Source: Russula earlei (Eukaryota; Basidiomycota; Agaricomycetes; Russulales; Russulaceae). From it: DNA of 64,000 nt. Below the pieces are notes generated by a model, which was not told the origin of the DNA, ran no database searches, and worked only from the letters and a program-made list of their open reading frames with translations. Below, piece by piece: positions 22,256 to 33,201 of the stretch (positions are counted from its first letter, which is position 1; the number at the start of each line of letters is the position of its first letter). A program made the position numbers and the translations under genes. Location: assembly GCA_025769875.1 (NCBI GenBank), contig JAGFNK010000026.1:124001-188000 (forward strand). Direction: 5' to 3'.

Positions 22256-22590
22256 TAATGACAGTCATTGCAAGACTATTGAAAGTTATTTATGTATTGC
22301 TAGTTCCAACATGGTATTATTGCATGTTGGTGTGCACTATTGCACTTAGCGTTGGTTACTCACTACTGATAGTTCAATTTTGTTACTGAAGAGTACATCT
22401 GCCTGACCCCCCAGATTGATCAGGCATTACTCGCCAGGCTTCTGACAGTTATTGATGTTATTGACACTTATCTGCCCCATCCCCCAATTGATCGGCTGTC
22501 TTCTGACACTTATTTGGCACTTATTACTCCTTATCGCGCATTATCTTTGACTTACTTCGCATTACTCTCGCTAGCGCGGGAGGTTTTTCC
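22256..22590. repeat. Probable subterminal repeats of the Plavaka element
   Basis: Downstream of the transposase end there are repeated CACTTAT(T/C) words (for example GACACTTATTTGGCACTTAT at 22506) and two GGC(T)TCTTCTGACA-like units, followed by GCATTACTC/GCATTATC repeats up to about 22575. CpG content rises sharply after about 22565 (GCTAGCGCGGG). This looks like the right edge of the old DNA transposon, but the exact terminus is not defined. Confidence 0.4.
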
Positions 22591-25361
22591 TGATGCTTGT
22601 GACGGACAGACGCATTATATCCGACCGCAGCAGTCAACCCCCCACAGCCACGTCATCCCCGGGCCCAAGGGTCGCGTTTTTGGCTCGCAAGGTGAGGAGA
22701 GAGTAGCGCTTCAAGCATCGAAACGCGTGTCGCGCCCGCACGGGGAACGGGTTCAGGATCACCTCTTTGAAACATGCAACCGCACGACGGTATGCCGGCA
22801 TTGTTCGCCGGCACCGGCTCGAAAAGAAAACGTTCACGTCGGGGAGGGGGCAGGTTTCAAAGAGACGTTTGGCAGGTGGTCACGTCGCCAAGCTCCCCAC
22901 GGCTCGTGTGATCTCTCCGCTGACGAGCAAGCGAGTCCACGCAGATCCCAGACCTCGTCTGGAACGTCCGCCACGACGTTTGGCGGTCATCGTGACCGAC
23001 CCTCGCTTTGACGACAGCACTCGACTTGCCACGGCATAGGAGAGACGTGGCTGACAGTGCCACTCGAATCGTACCCCCCCCCCCTCAGGCTCCCAAAATA
23101 CCGTCAGGGGGATTTGTTTGAGGTGTGAAACGTGACAAGGTTTGTTTGAGGGTTAGTGCTCAGGCTCTCACTGAGCGCAAGATGGGAAATCAAACGTCTC
23201 TTATTGTAGTGACGAGGCAATTGATTCGACGTGCCCAGGAGAAGGCCGCCGACCCTAGAAGTTCGGCGCAGTTCATAAAAAGAGACGCGAAGGGAAGTTT
23301 TGTGCGGAGGGCAGTTCCAGCTGAGCGAGCCAATGCCAGGAACGACATCAAAGCAAGAGAGACCTTCGTCAAGAACACAAACGAAGTTCGAAATGCGGTG
23401 TCCTACACGCGTCCGTCCAGCGCCCCATTCCCATTCGGAACTTAACGATGGGAACTCCCACAGTTGGAGGTAGAAAGCTTCAGGCACAGGCCATCCATCG
23501 TAACCCCCTGTCAAACACGCCCCGGATATACCCAACTTGCGGCCTCACAGGGGCAGAAGGTGACCTACCTCAAGAACAGCACCTACCTCTCTAGTAACGT
23601 AACGGAAATCGGTTTCTCATCAGTCCCCAGCACCAAGTAACACCCCTGGCGAATCGCACACACGTATCGCATCGGATCTAGGGTTAACTGTAGTCCTAGC
23701 ACCGAACCAACCCCTCCCCTGATTATGAAACGCCTGTTCGCCCTTACGCGCGGGGAAGTGGGTGGGGGTGGTGTGGGGAACGTATCGCATGCGCGCGCGT
23801 GATCAAATTTCGACACTCCGACGTCTCTTGCTCGTCTCATATCTCATACAGATACAGCTACAGTACTGCTGACACTAACAAGACGAGATGGGGACGAGAC
23901 GAGACGAGACGAGCGATATCCCCTGCACCTCAAAACCGAAAACGGCGAACCCTCCGAGAAACACACGCCCGCCGCCGCCTCCGCGGGAAAGCGCCGACGC
24001 TGATGACGCCTGGCGGGTAACCAACTTGCTGATAAAATATTAAAATTAATGAGGCTATTTGATAAGTCGGCGAGAAGCCCCTTTGGCGCGGCACGCAAAA
24101 CGCAAAAGGGCAAGGGGGGGCGAGGAGTTGCAATTTGCCGTTGCTTTTGGCGAAGATCACGGACGGGAATCGAGAAGAGAAAAAAAAAAAACGAATCAAG
24201 ATGAGGCAGGTCGGCATGTGAGGGCTGGCAGTTGGAGGAGGCACGCCCACCCCCACACCACTCTTTTCACGGACGGGACGGATGGAAGTAGAGAGGACAA
24301 CAAGCACAATGGTAATAAAATTACAGAAGGTGAAAAGGCAAAGGGAAGAAGAAAAAAAAAAAGGTGCCTACAGGCGTGCGTGTGGGGAGCGTGGACTGCG
24401 CGTGGCTTGGGCCACCGGGTGGCCATGATGAGCTCGGCGCCATGCACAAATATCACCTTCGATCATGGCGTTTATTCGGAGCCCCGCGTTGAGATGAATG
24501 TGTCGTTGGATGGAGGGTGAGAAGGGAAAAGGAAGTGAGGGCGAGAGAGAAAATACGCTTTTTCTGGTATCTCCGATCAACCGGAGACGGAGACAGAGAA
24601 AGAGCCTCGATACCAGATTACCAATTAAATCATTTCATTCCGTCACAGTAGGACTTACGACATACGATACAGTATGGACAAATGGGAATAACATTGGGCC
24701 CGCTGGTTTGCGGACACGCAGCAACCCTCAGACAAGGCAGACAATTCAAGACAAGCGCGATTTTTACTTTTCTTGTAAAACCTTTTTTTTTACACTCCAC
24801 AAGCGTAGAGTGGTGTGCCAGGTGGCCAAACTCCGGAAATGTGCTGCATCAGCTGCGGCGAAGTGTCAAGCTGCGCCACGTTGAGCACACGAGTCGCAGG
24901 GTAGTTTGTTGTCTCTGGCGCCCGAAGAAAGAGAGAAAGAACCATCGAGACTGGCACAGAAGCCGCGCAATGCAACACCAAATCAAAAAAGGTCAATACG
25001 GACAGCCTGGACATTCCGGACACACAGCAGGAGTCTCACGCCAGAACGCGCTACGCTGGCCAGGGCCCAAAAGGCAAGGTTTGCTCGCATTAGGAGGGGG
25101 AGGGTGATCTTGACAGACAGGGGAAAGTTTAAGATCAGGTTTTAGTTACACAAGAAGGCGTGGTTCTCTGCATGATTAAATAAATGAAAGTACGAGATGG
25201 CGTCCCAGCGAAAGCAAAGCGTACATACATAAATACTTACAGAGGACCTAGGCTGCGGCGCGAGGCGTCTGCATCCACAAGGAGATTAAAACAGGAGAAA
25301 CCACGGATAAGAAAGCAATAGATGGTCTGGTTAATAAAATGTAATAGCTACGGCGGGATAA
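22591..25361. other. Gene-poor interval
   Basis: Open frames on both strands overlap one another and resemble nothing recognised, including a 143-codon minus frame at 23104-23535. A GACGA microsatellite runs at about 23881-23913, and there are several long A or G runs. The right part is probably the 3' UTR and terminator region of the minus-strand zinc-finger gene that follows. Confidence 0.45.
23881..23913. repeat. GACGA microsatellite
   Basis: Imperfect then perfect repeats of the pentamer GACGA within a gene-poor interval. Confidence 0.8.
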
Positions 25362-26828
25362 TTAATCAGTGGAGTCAGCACCACCATCAGTCGATCTCGT
25401 TTCGTCGGTTGGTGTAACAGATAGCGTCGGTGTAGGCGAGCGCTCGATCTTTGCTTCTGGGCTGCCTGCTCTCGGTTCCGTACCGAGGGCTGATTCCAGG
25501 GCGCTATTCGGGGACGCAGATGCCTGTCGGCACTCGGATCCACCCTCGGAACGGACTGCGCGAGGATGAAGCGTGTCAATGCGTTTGTGGACAGATGCAC
25601 TAAAACGAGCAAGGGAACTTACGGTGCCGCTTTGGAAATCCGAGTCAAATGGGCAGGGTTGAGCATTGCAGAGACGAAACGAGGCACCGCAAGTGTGACT
25701 CACGTTCAATGCGTCCAGACGACTGAACGTCTTCCCACAGCCTTGACAAGCATTAATCTGGGACTTTGCCGAGTGTAAAGCTTGGTGTCGCCTGGTGACT
25801 CTCGTAAGGGTTACCAAGCTCGGGAAGGGGAGAAGAGAAGCCGGCCTATCACGTACTTGCAGTCGTGTTGTCGAGCGAAGCCCTTATTGCACCCAGGCCA
25901 TTCGCACCTGTACGGACGCTCTTCCGTGTGCGACCTGAGGTGACCTGATTGCGGATTAGGCGTCAGTGACAGTTCTTTGGGCACAAAGCGTGTCCCTGGC
26001 ACCTCTCAGATTGAACCGTCTGGTAAATGTGCTGCCACAGCCCGGAACGGGGCACAGGAAATTAGCCTCGTTCCGGCGCCGGCTCGCGCTGGCGGCTTGG
26101 GTGGCAGAAGTCGTGACCTGCTGTCGTTCGACCTGAAAAATGGGTGGAAGCCGGCACACGGCACCCGGTGTTGCCGGGGACGTCGCTGGGCTCGAGACGG
26201 TGCTCACTGCGGAGAGGGGAGGCGGCGAGGAGGAAGGGATGGTTTGTGCGTGGCTGTAGTACGAGACTGGGGACGGCGTGTAGTATGCCTCCGGGTCGGT
26301 GGGACTCCGCTTGCCATCGCGCCGAGAGGCCGGATAGGGCGGGTTGGCAGCGTGGGGGTGTGGGGATCGCAATGGGGGGAGAGGGGGTAATTGGGTTTGC
26401 GATAGGTGCGAGCTTATGGGTGGTATATGGAGAGGCGGGGCATTGAATGGATAGTGTCCGGATGCGGGGGCCAGCCCTCCAAATGGATAGGCACGAGGTG
26501 GGACATGAGCGGTCGGCGGCATGCCTAGTTTCGGACGGTGGGGCACGACGCGAGTACTGTTCGTGTTCTCTTCCTGCTGAGACGCGATAGTAGAGGGACT
26601 GGTAGAGGGAGGGGAAGGGGGGGAGCTTGCACCGGGCAGCTGGGGGAGAGAGGTGGGGATAATAGAGGAATGAGATGAAGAGGGACTTGGGGAAGAGTTG
26701 TCAGAGGGAAGAGAAGAACCAGGGGAAGGAGTAAGCTGTGGCGAGGCGCTGGTGCTGGTGCTTGCGCCTGGTGTATCCCATAAGGCGTGGGGGGAGTGCG
26801 CCTGGAAGGGTTGGGGAGCTGGGTGCAT
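25362..26828 (-). CDS. C2H2 zinc-finger transcription factor, Crz1/Prz1-like
   Basis: The first exon starts at ATG 26828 and encodes about 270 residues rich in Ser, Pro and Thr, typical of an activation/regulatory region. Zinc fingers follow. Finger 1 is [20 protein letters not shown], split by an intron after R-G and completed by RSH. Finger 2 is [19 protein letters not shown], also split. Finger 3 is the [15 protein letters not shown] start, after which RSEGGSEC is reached through an unusual junction. The order, with ERPY linkers and the ARQHD(C)KRH and [11 protein letters not shown] motifs, is that of calcineurin-responsive Crz1/Prz1 factors, which move to the nucleus when dephosphorylated after calcium signals. 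No PxIxIT docking site was confirmed. The His expected in the last finger (N-R-H) is not encoded by any clear splice form. Confidence 0.75.
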
Positions 26829-27337
26829 GGACGACAGGAGTGAGAGGCTATGCCACGGGAAATGAACACGGGAACATGTAGCAGGCCGCGAGTTTTACAG
26901 GAGATTTGGGTGAGGCAGAGAAAGATGGAGTCGGACTCGCTCGCGTTGGATTGGCTTATGGCAGGTGGAGTGGGTAGCGAGTAGCGAGAGAGAGTATATC
27001 GAGGAAATCCCGGTTTCGGCGGTGAGACTTCCTTCTTCCTTTAGTGGTGGCTGTGTAAGAGATCGCCACCAACTCGTACAGCCATCATCATTTCTCCCAC
27101 CGTATCTACTCTCACACAAAGATGTGTGAATCCAACAACCTCCGTCGCCGCATCAACTCGCTCTCAGATATCACCTGCCCTCCAACCCCGACAGCACTGC
27201 TCTTGCCAGGTGTCCCAGCCCGTACCACTCCCTCGGTCCCTTTTGGCGTACGAGGTCGCGACCACATCCTATTCCTCTCCACTCCCTCTCTTCCCTCCTC
27301 CATCCTCGCACGGGGAATCGAGTCCGTTGCTGGCCTA

Positions 27338-30255
27338 TCAGGATTCTGACGTGCCATTGTATGCCGCAACCCCCTTCCGGATCTTGGCTCGTCGTGTGTT
27401 CTCACCGTACATCTGCAAATCACTTCCCATCGTGACTTCCCTGCGCACCTTGGGAATAATCGTGACACAATTCTCTAAATCAGGTTCTGGCAGATCCCCG
27501 GGGGATCCTACACCATCCACTTCGGGCTTCGAAATTCGTACCAGAGAAACCGTGTCACGATCAAGACGCTCGGTAATAGAGTTATCACCGGCCGTTCCAA
27601 CGACGCTCTTGGAGAACGGCCATGGGAGAATGTACGAACGATAAGGTGAGCGAGGTTTGCTCTCGCTCGTTGAGGTTTGCACAGATAGGATGGTTGAAAT
27701 CTGACTGTCCGCGGGCGATACCGTGGCAAATACGCCCTCGATCCAGATTGCGAGGTCATCAATGGCGACTTGCGCCTCGGGCATCAAAGACGGCATTTGG
27801 AGATATCCGTGGCTCCAACCAGAGAAAATCTGCATTTGTAACCAATCTTCATCACTCTCGACTTCGAGATGATCAAGTTCATCCTCTAGCCTTTGGAACT
27901 CGGCATCGTCCATGTTGTAACGTCCCATCTCTAGCAGCTTCCGAATCTCCCCGCCACGTTGCCGCTTAGCTTCCCGAACACGTCCCGCAAAGATGATCGT
28001 GTCGTCCACAAGAGGGTCCTTCTCACCGCATTGAAGGAGGAGAAGTGGAAAATGTGCAAGCAGTGGCGCGGGCGTAAGGATAGGAGAGATGTGATAGTCC
28101 GACGCAAAATCGGGGTTGAGATGGGGGCCAATGTATAGGATGGCCATGGCACGCATCTAGGACGACCAATTTGTGGATTGTTCGCCATGAGGGGTGTAGG
28201 GCAACTCACCATAGTCGGTGAAATGATGCGGTCCTGGAAGTAACCCGAACGAGACGTCATAGTCAGGCGCATACCAATGGGTGCATTTTTCCGGTCAGAT
28301 GCTGCGCGTTTACGCTTCCTGGCAACTTCCACGTTCGCTCTGAAGACCTCCGCAGCAAGTCGTGCTTGGACATCCGTATTCAAAATCTCTTGAACACCGC
28401 TTCCTCCAGGGCTGAGGGTTTCAAAAGTCGATGTGCGATCGAAAGACAGATGATCAGGGTTGTAATCTGGGGGGAGTTGCCAACGAATGCGAGCATCAAT
28501 AGGACGGTCATCTTCGTGTTCATCATCGTCGTCACCTTCCTCGCTTGATGAGTCGGTGAACTCGAGATTACCTTGGCTAAGGTGGGTTGTCTGAGGGTGC
28601 AGCTGGGAGTATGACCGCCGCGACTTCGATTGCCTCGTGATCAGCGCGTTCGTTGAAGGTCCTGTTAACGAGGTCATGCCCATAGCAAAAGCATCTCGCC
28701 AGCTCTTCTTGCGAACTGGAGAACTGGATTTCCGATCTTCGTTCACCATAGCGAGTGGATTAGCATGGGAAAGGTGATCTTTAGCACCGCGAAGTTCCTT
28801 TGCCCAACCCTCGCGACCGCCATCATCATCCGATGAATAGAAAAGGCTGGATTGTCGTCGCAGCAATGACGGGGACTTTGAATACTGCCGATTTTCATCG
28901 GCTTCAGTTTCCTCCCGTAAAACCTTCGAATGGGAAGGGGTCATCCATGAAGTGAAGTTGAAGTCCAGGGCGGGGTAACTGAGCAGGACTGCAACAGGGA
29001 GAGCAAGACGTGCAGGAGGACGAGATATCGGTGCGATGTAAGGCAAAGTTGAATCTGACAGGAGGAGATTGTGTTCCAGAATCTTCACAACACATCCCGT
29101 GGCCAAACAACCTCCACTAAGTGAGGTTAGACAGGTGCTTGCAAGCAAATACCAATCTCTACGTACGCAGAATCTCCCGATAGAACGATGTTGATGTCTT
29201 CACCAGATAAGCCAATAATTTGACCCTTCGACTCAACGATGATTCGATAAGCGTCGAATACCTCATCAACTGCAAAGGGGTACGGATCTGTGGGGGACGT
29301 GTTTAAAAGGAATTGAGGGTAAGCAGAAGTGGAATGAGAACTCACATTCTGGAGCTTTGCCGTACTCGATTGAGATTACTGGCTTGCCGGTTTTCACCGC
29401 CCAAGATCGAAGACGTTCTTCATGATGTTCAGGACCCATCGAGATGAACCCACCGCCAGGGACGTCGAATATGAGATTACATTCAAGAGGAAAGAGCGAT
29501 AAGGGGTTCCTTGGGTGTGCTATGCTCCGGACGTGGGGAGTAGAAGAGATATATGGTGATGGGGCGTCTATACGGAGACGAGTCCGGGCGTGGCAACAGA
29601 ATCTTACGACGGAGTGCAACGGGTTTCTTGTGACTGATGAACTGAAGCTAGTGGAGAAGCTATCAGACGCCACTGTGCAGAAAAGGTGGGATGTTCATAC
29701 TATAGGGTTGCTTGTTTTCTCCCAGGTTACACGAAGCATTTCAACAGTTGGGGCCGCTCGGAATTTACGGAGCTGTAGTTGGAGCATTAGCACCCACTGA
29801 CGCGGCATAATGATGAACACACCTTCTCATCGGCTTCATTAGCATAGATAATGTAATATACAGAAAATATGATAGAACAGATGTCTCGTAACCATTTCTG
29901 GCGTATTTTCATGGCAGTAGCGAAGCCAGCGTCCAGCCCAGTGTTGATCCAGGCCGCACGATAGTAAGATGGAGCATACTAGAGTGATGTAGTCGCAAAT
30001 AATGGTCACAGAAAAAGGTGGGAATAGACGGGACCTACGAGGCGTGCCAAAGGCTCCGGTGCTGTTCGGAAGGAACTTGAGCCTCTTTGGTGGTCCAAAT
30101 CGAGAATCAGAACTCACCACCAAGTCCGACTAGTTTGTCTGCGTTACGCATGGCGTACACTGCAGTCAATGTACTAACAATGATTTGCCATGGTGTGAAA
30201 TTACCTAGGACGGTTGAGGGACTGTATTGAAGGAGCAGATGAGATTCGCAACGCA
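27338..30255 (-). CDS. Hormone-sensitive-lipase-like alpha/beta hydrolase
   Basis: The family hydrolyses acylglycerols or esters with a Ser-Asp-His triad. In order from the N-terminus: SPSTVLGNFTPWQIIVSTLT (about 30.2 kb), then a 23-nt microexon encoding the PEPLARL region, YYRAAWINTGLDAGFATAMK, KWLRDICSIIFSVYYIIYAN, FRAAPTVEMLRVTWEKTSNP, RRKILLPRPDSSP. The oxyanion motif is PGGGFISMGPEHHEERLRSW. The nucleophile elbow GDSAGG is split by an intron at 29113-29165. A Ser- and Asp-rich insertion of about 200 residues follows (28.2-28.9 kb). The acid is in GEKDPLVDD and the histidine in SGWSHGYLQM. The stop is at 27338. The extreme N-terminus upstream of 30255 could not be resolved, as no ATG is in frame without a further exon. 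All other junctions keep frame. The substrate is unknown. Confidence 0.88.
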
Positions 30256-30744
30256 CTGAGTTGCCTATTTAAGCCTCGTATCCAAAGAACTCGAGGCCCG
30301 CGTGCATCACCCCAGGTGATTCTCCAAAGCCAGAAGAAAATGACAAGAAAGACCTAAGGGGAAGCATGAGTGATTGATGGATGGCGGTGAGGGGGTGGAC
30401 GAACTTGAGTGCGTTTCCAGGAAGGACTGGGAGTGCCGACGAGGTGATCAATCATTGGGATTGTGAGTATATGCTGCGAAGATCAAAGATGGAATAGGTG
30501 TCGATAGTAGCGCGTGGTGGAAGTAACATCTTCGAGGAGATTGTATGCGCGACAAAAGTATTGTGGAGAACTAGCATGTGATTGTGGAATCACAATCACA
30601 CTGTCCACGTGGGTCGTCGGGATCTGCCGCTTAGAGTGACCTGCTGATCGGTTGTTTCAATTTCAGAGTCTGGGCGTGTGCCGTGCCAGCAGATGGTCAA
30701 CCCCCCCGCAACCCGCAACAACTACCGAGATCAGTGCTGTAGTC

Positions 30745-33036
30745 ATGTCCTCGAAGACCTTTCTGTCAGAAAATCCTTCACAAAATCCATTTACTACTCA
30801 GACGGGTAAGTTAGGGCATGTCTATCTTGATACAAAGTACCCACCCTTCGTTTCAGAGCTGTCCAGCGCCTCGCTCGGAGGCTCAATCCTGTCCACCTCA
30901 GACGAATTTTTCGCGCAGGCGTTCCACCTGTTGCTTAGAGAGGTAACTGGCATGTGTCATTCCACGTTTCACGGACCTCACATTCTCTCTCACAGCCTGC
31001 AAAGTGTCTTAAGGGGCAATTTGGTCCCAATGGCGCCCTTTTTGATGGCTGGGAATCCAGGCGGCACAATCCAGGCTGTGATTGGTAAGAGGGATAAGAG
31101 CCGAGCTCCAGAGCAAACTCAGACTCCGTTGTTACAGGGTCATCATCAAATTGGGGACAACAGGAACGATAAATGGGTTTGATATTGACACCAGTCACTT
31201 TAATGGTATGCTCACATGAAATCAAAATACGGAATCCTTGGACACACACCTCTTCAAAGGAAACGAAGCGCCTGAGGCATCAGTGCAAATTCTGCACATC
31301 ACAGAAGGAGAAGAACCACCGGAAGCAAACGATCTACGCGTGCGACTGTGCCAACAACCGCTGATGAGACGACGCTGACTACATTCCTAGTGGACGGAGG
31401 TTCTTCCGAAAGTGCCCTTACAACCCTCAGCAAGGCACTTCTTCACAGTACCCGAAACACAAGCCGTTAACTGCGTAAAGTTGAATATACATCCAGACGG
31501 CGGTGTTGTGAGTCCGCCATAGGGCGCAGCTGGCCTACTCTTTGCAGACATTCATTGGTCCCTAACAGGCTCGATTCCGCGTGTACGGTAATGTTACTCC
31601 TATTCACCCCAAGTCTCCGAGCGACTTGTTTGACATGGCGCACGTGTTTGCCGGAGGGAGAGTGGTTTTCACGTCGGACCAGCACTTTGGTGTGGGTTCA
31701 AACCTCATACTCCCGGGCCGAGGTCTGTCCATCGTGGTATAGAATGATGGCCATCGCTCATACTCCGCAGGCAAGGATATGAGTGATGGGTGGGAGACCA
31801 AACGAAGTAGGCAACCCGGGCATAAGGATTGGGCAATTGTCAAGCTGTGCGCGCAGTTCTGCTCGCTGACATCACACTTCATCTTCCTGAAATCACTAGA
31901 GGGGCAGCCGGTCATCTGTCCCATATCGTTATCGACACGGCAAATTTCAAGGGAAATTTTCCCCAGTATTGTGAGGTTCACGCTATCAACAGTAACCTCG
32001 ACATACCGCCGCACCCAATGTCGCGCACTCCTCCATCGACCTGTTACCCATCTTCGGAGAAGGTGGCCCCGACTACCAAAGAAGACGAGTGGACATTAGT
32101 GCTTCCACAAGTGCAGCTCGGTCCACATCGCGAGCACTACTTTCAACTAGAAAACGCTGGAAACGGCACCTTTACCCACGTGCGGATGACTATACTTCCA
32201 GATGGTGGGGTCAAGCGTTTGCGTGTATTTGGCAACAAAACGCCAACCCTAGGCGAAGAGGTACCGATACGTGGCTTTGATAACGCAGATACAAGTGACT
32301 TGGTCCTCGGCAACGTGATGGTTGAGGAAGGTCACATAAGTCTGCGAAAGATCCCAGCCCTCTCCCTGACACCCGAGGCGTTTTACCCGTTTGGTCAAGT
32401 CGTACAGTCCTATGCAGACATAACCACCGCTCCGCGCTCTGTGAAGATAACACCGGCGAACTTTGGTACCGCCACCAAGTATCACAAGCTCTCTTTGGTC
32501 GAAAGCAGTTACCCAAGCGTTGTGAATGCGAGCGCCGGAATATCTGTGTATAGGTGTCAGCCCGCAGAGGTTGTGAAGGAAAGTACAGGGAGGGAGGTCA
32601 CACTGAACGCATTAGAAAGGCACCCATTCACCAATCAAGCGTTCCTTCCAATGGGCCAAGATAAGGATAAACTGTATCTGGTGGTGGTTGCCAAGAATGG
32701 GCTAGACGATCGACCGGACATTGACACTCTGCGTGCCTTTGCTGCACGAGGAGACCAGGGTATTGTTTACAACACGGGTGTATGGCGTAAGTAGGGACCT
32801 ATTTCCAGATCACCGGCGGTGCTGACAGCAGTGCAGATCAACCGATGACGGTATTAGACGGGGTGTGTTACTCGTGAAGTTATCATGATTGAGTTTGACT
32901 GACGTTCCGATATTCCGAATTACAGCCGATGGACCTTGCTTGCGTGGAGACGCAGATAGGCAATGGAGATGCAGCAGACTGTGAAGTGAGAGACCTTAGT
33001 GGCTCGGTCGAACGCGTGATTGTGCAAATAATGTAA
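30745..33036 (+). CDS. Allantoicase fused to ureidoglycolate lyase
   Basis: Allantoicase converts allantoate to ureidoglycolate and urea; ureidogl ycolate lyase splits ureidoglycolate into glyoxylate and urea. Both domains lie in one gene. ATG 30745 starts [20 protein letters not shown]. Allantoicase repeat 1 has [60 protein letters not shown] and [15 protein letters not shown]. Repeat 2 has [40 protein letters not shown] and [15 protein letters not shown] short linker then leads straight, in one exon, into the lyase: [71 protein letters not shown] and [19 protein letters not shown]. Introns (about 50-60 nt) all keep frame. The stop is TAA at 33034. Nitrogen-regulated expression would be expected of the pathway but was not demonstrated from the promoter. 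Confidence 0.93.
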
Positions 33037-33201
33037 ATAAAGATCACGTGGATGCATGGATCTTACCGAACTTAGAAATGGCCCGTCGGAGTGTGAAATT
33101 GGCACAGGCTTGGCTTAGTAAGCCGCTCGCTGCTCTCTCTGCTCTCTCTGCTCTTGCTCCCGCTTCACTCGCGCTCTCTCTTCCCTCTTGAAGGGTCACC
33201 C

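Noticed and set aside
22514..23011. 165-codon plus-strand frame across the right edge of the transposon island
   Set aside because: It spans the composition boundary, has no recognisable domain and overlaps equally long frames on both strands.
29266..29673. Apparent frameshift in the lipase-like gene before the PGGGF motif
   Set aside because: An intron with donor CTCC|GTATAG and acceptor CCAAG|GAACCCC joins the two conserved parts in frame, so no mutation is needed.
31829..31920. Apparent frameshift in the allantoicase domain after DWAIVKL
   Set aside because: A GT-AG intron (GTGCGC...ACTAG) joins VKL to [12 protein letters not shown] in frame.
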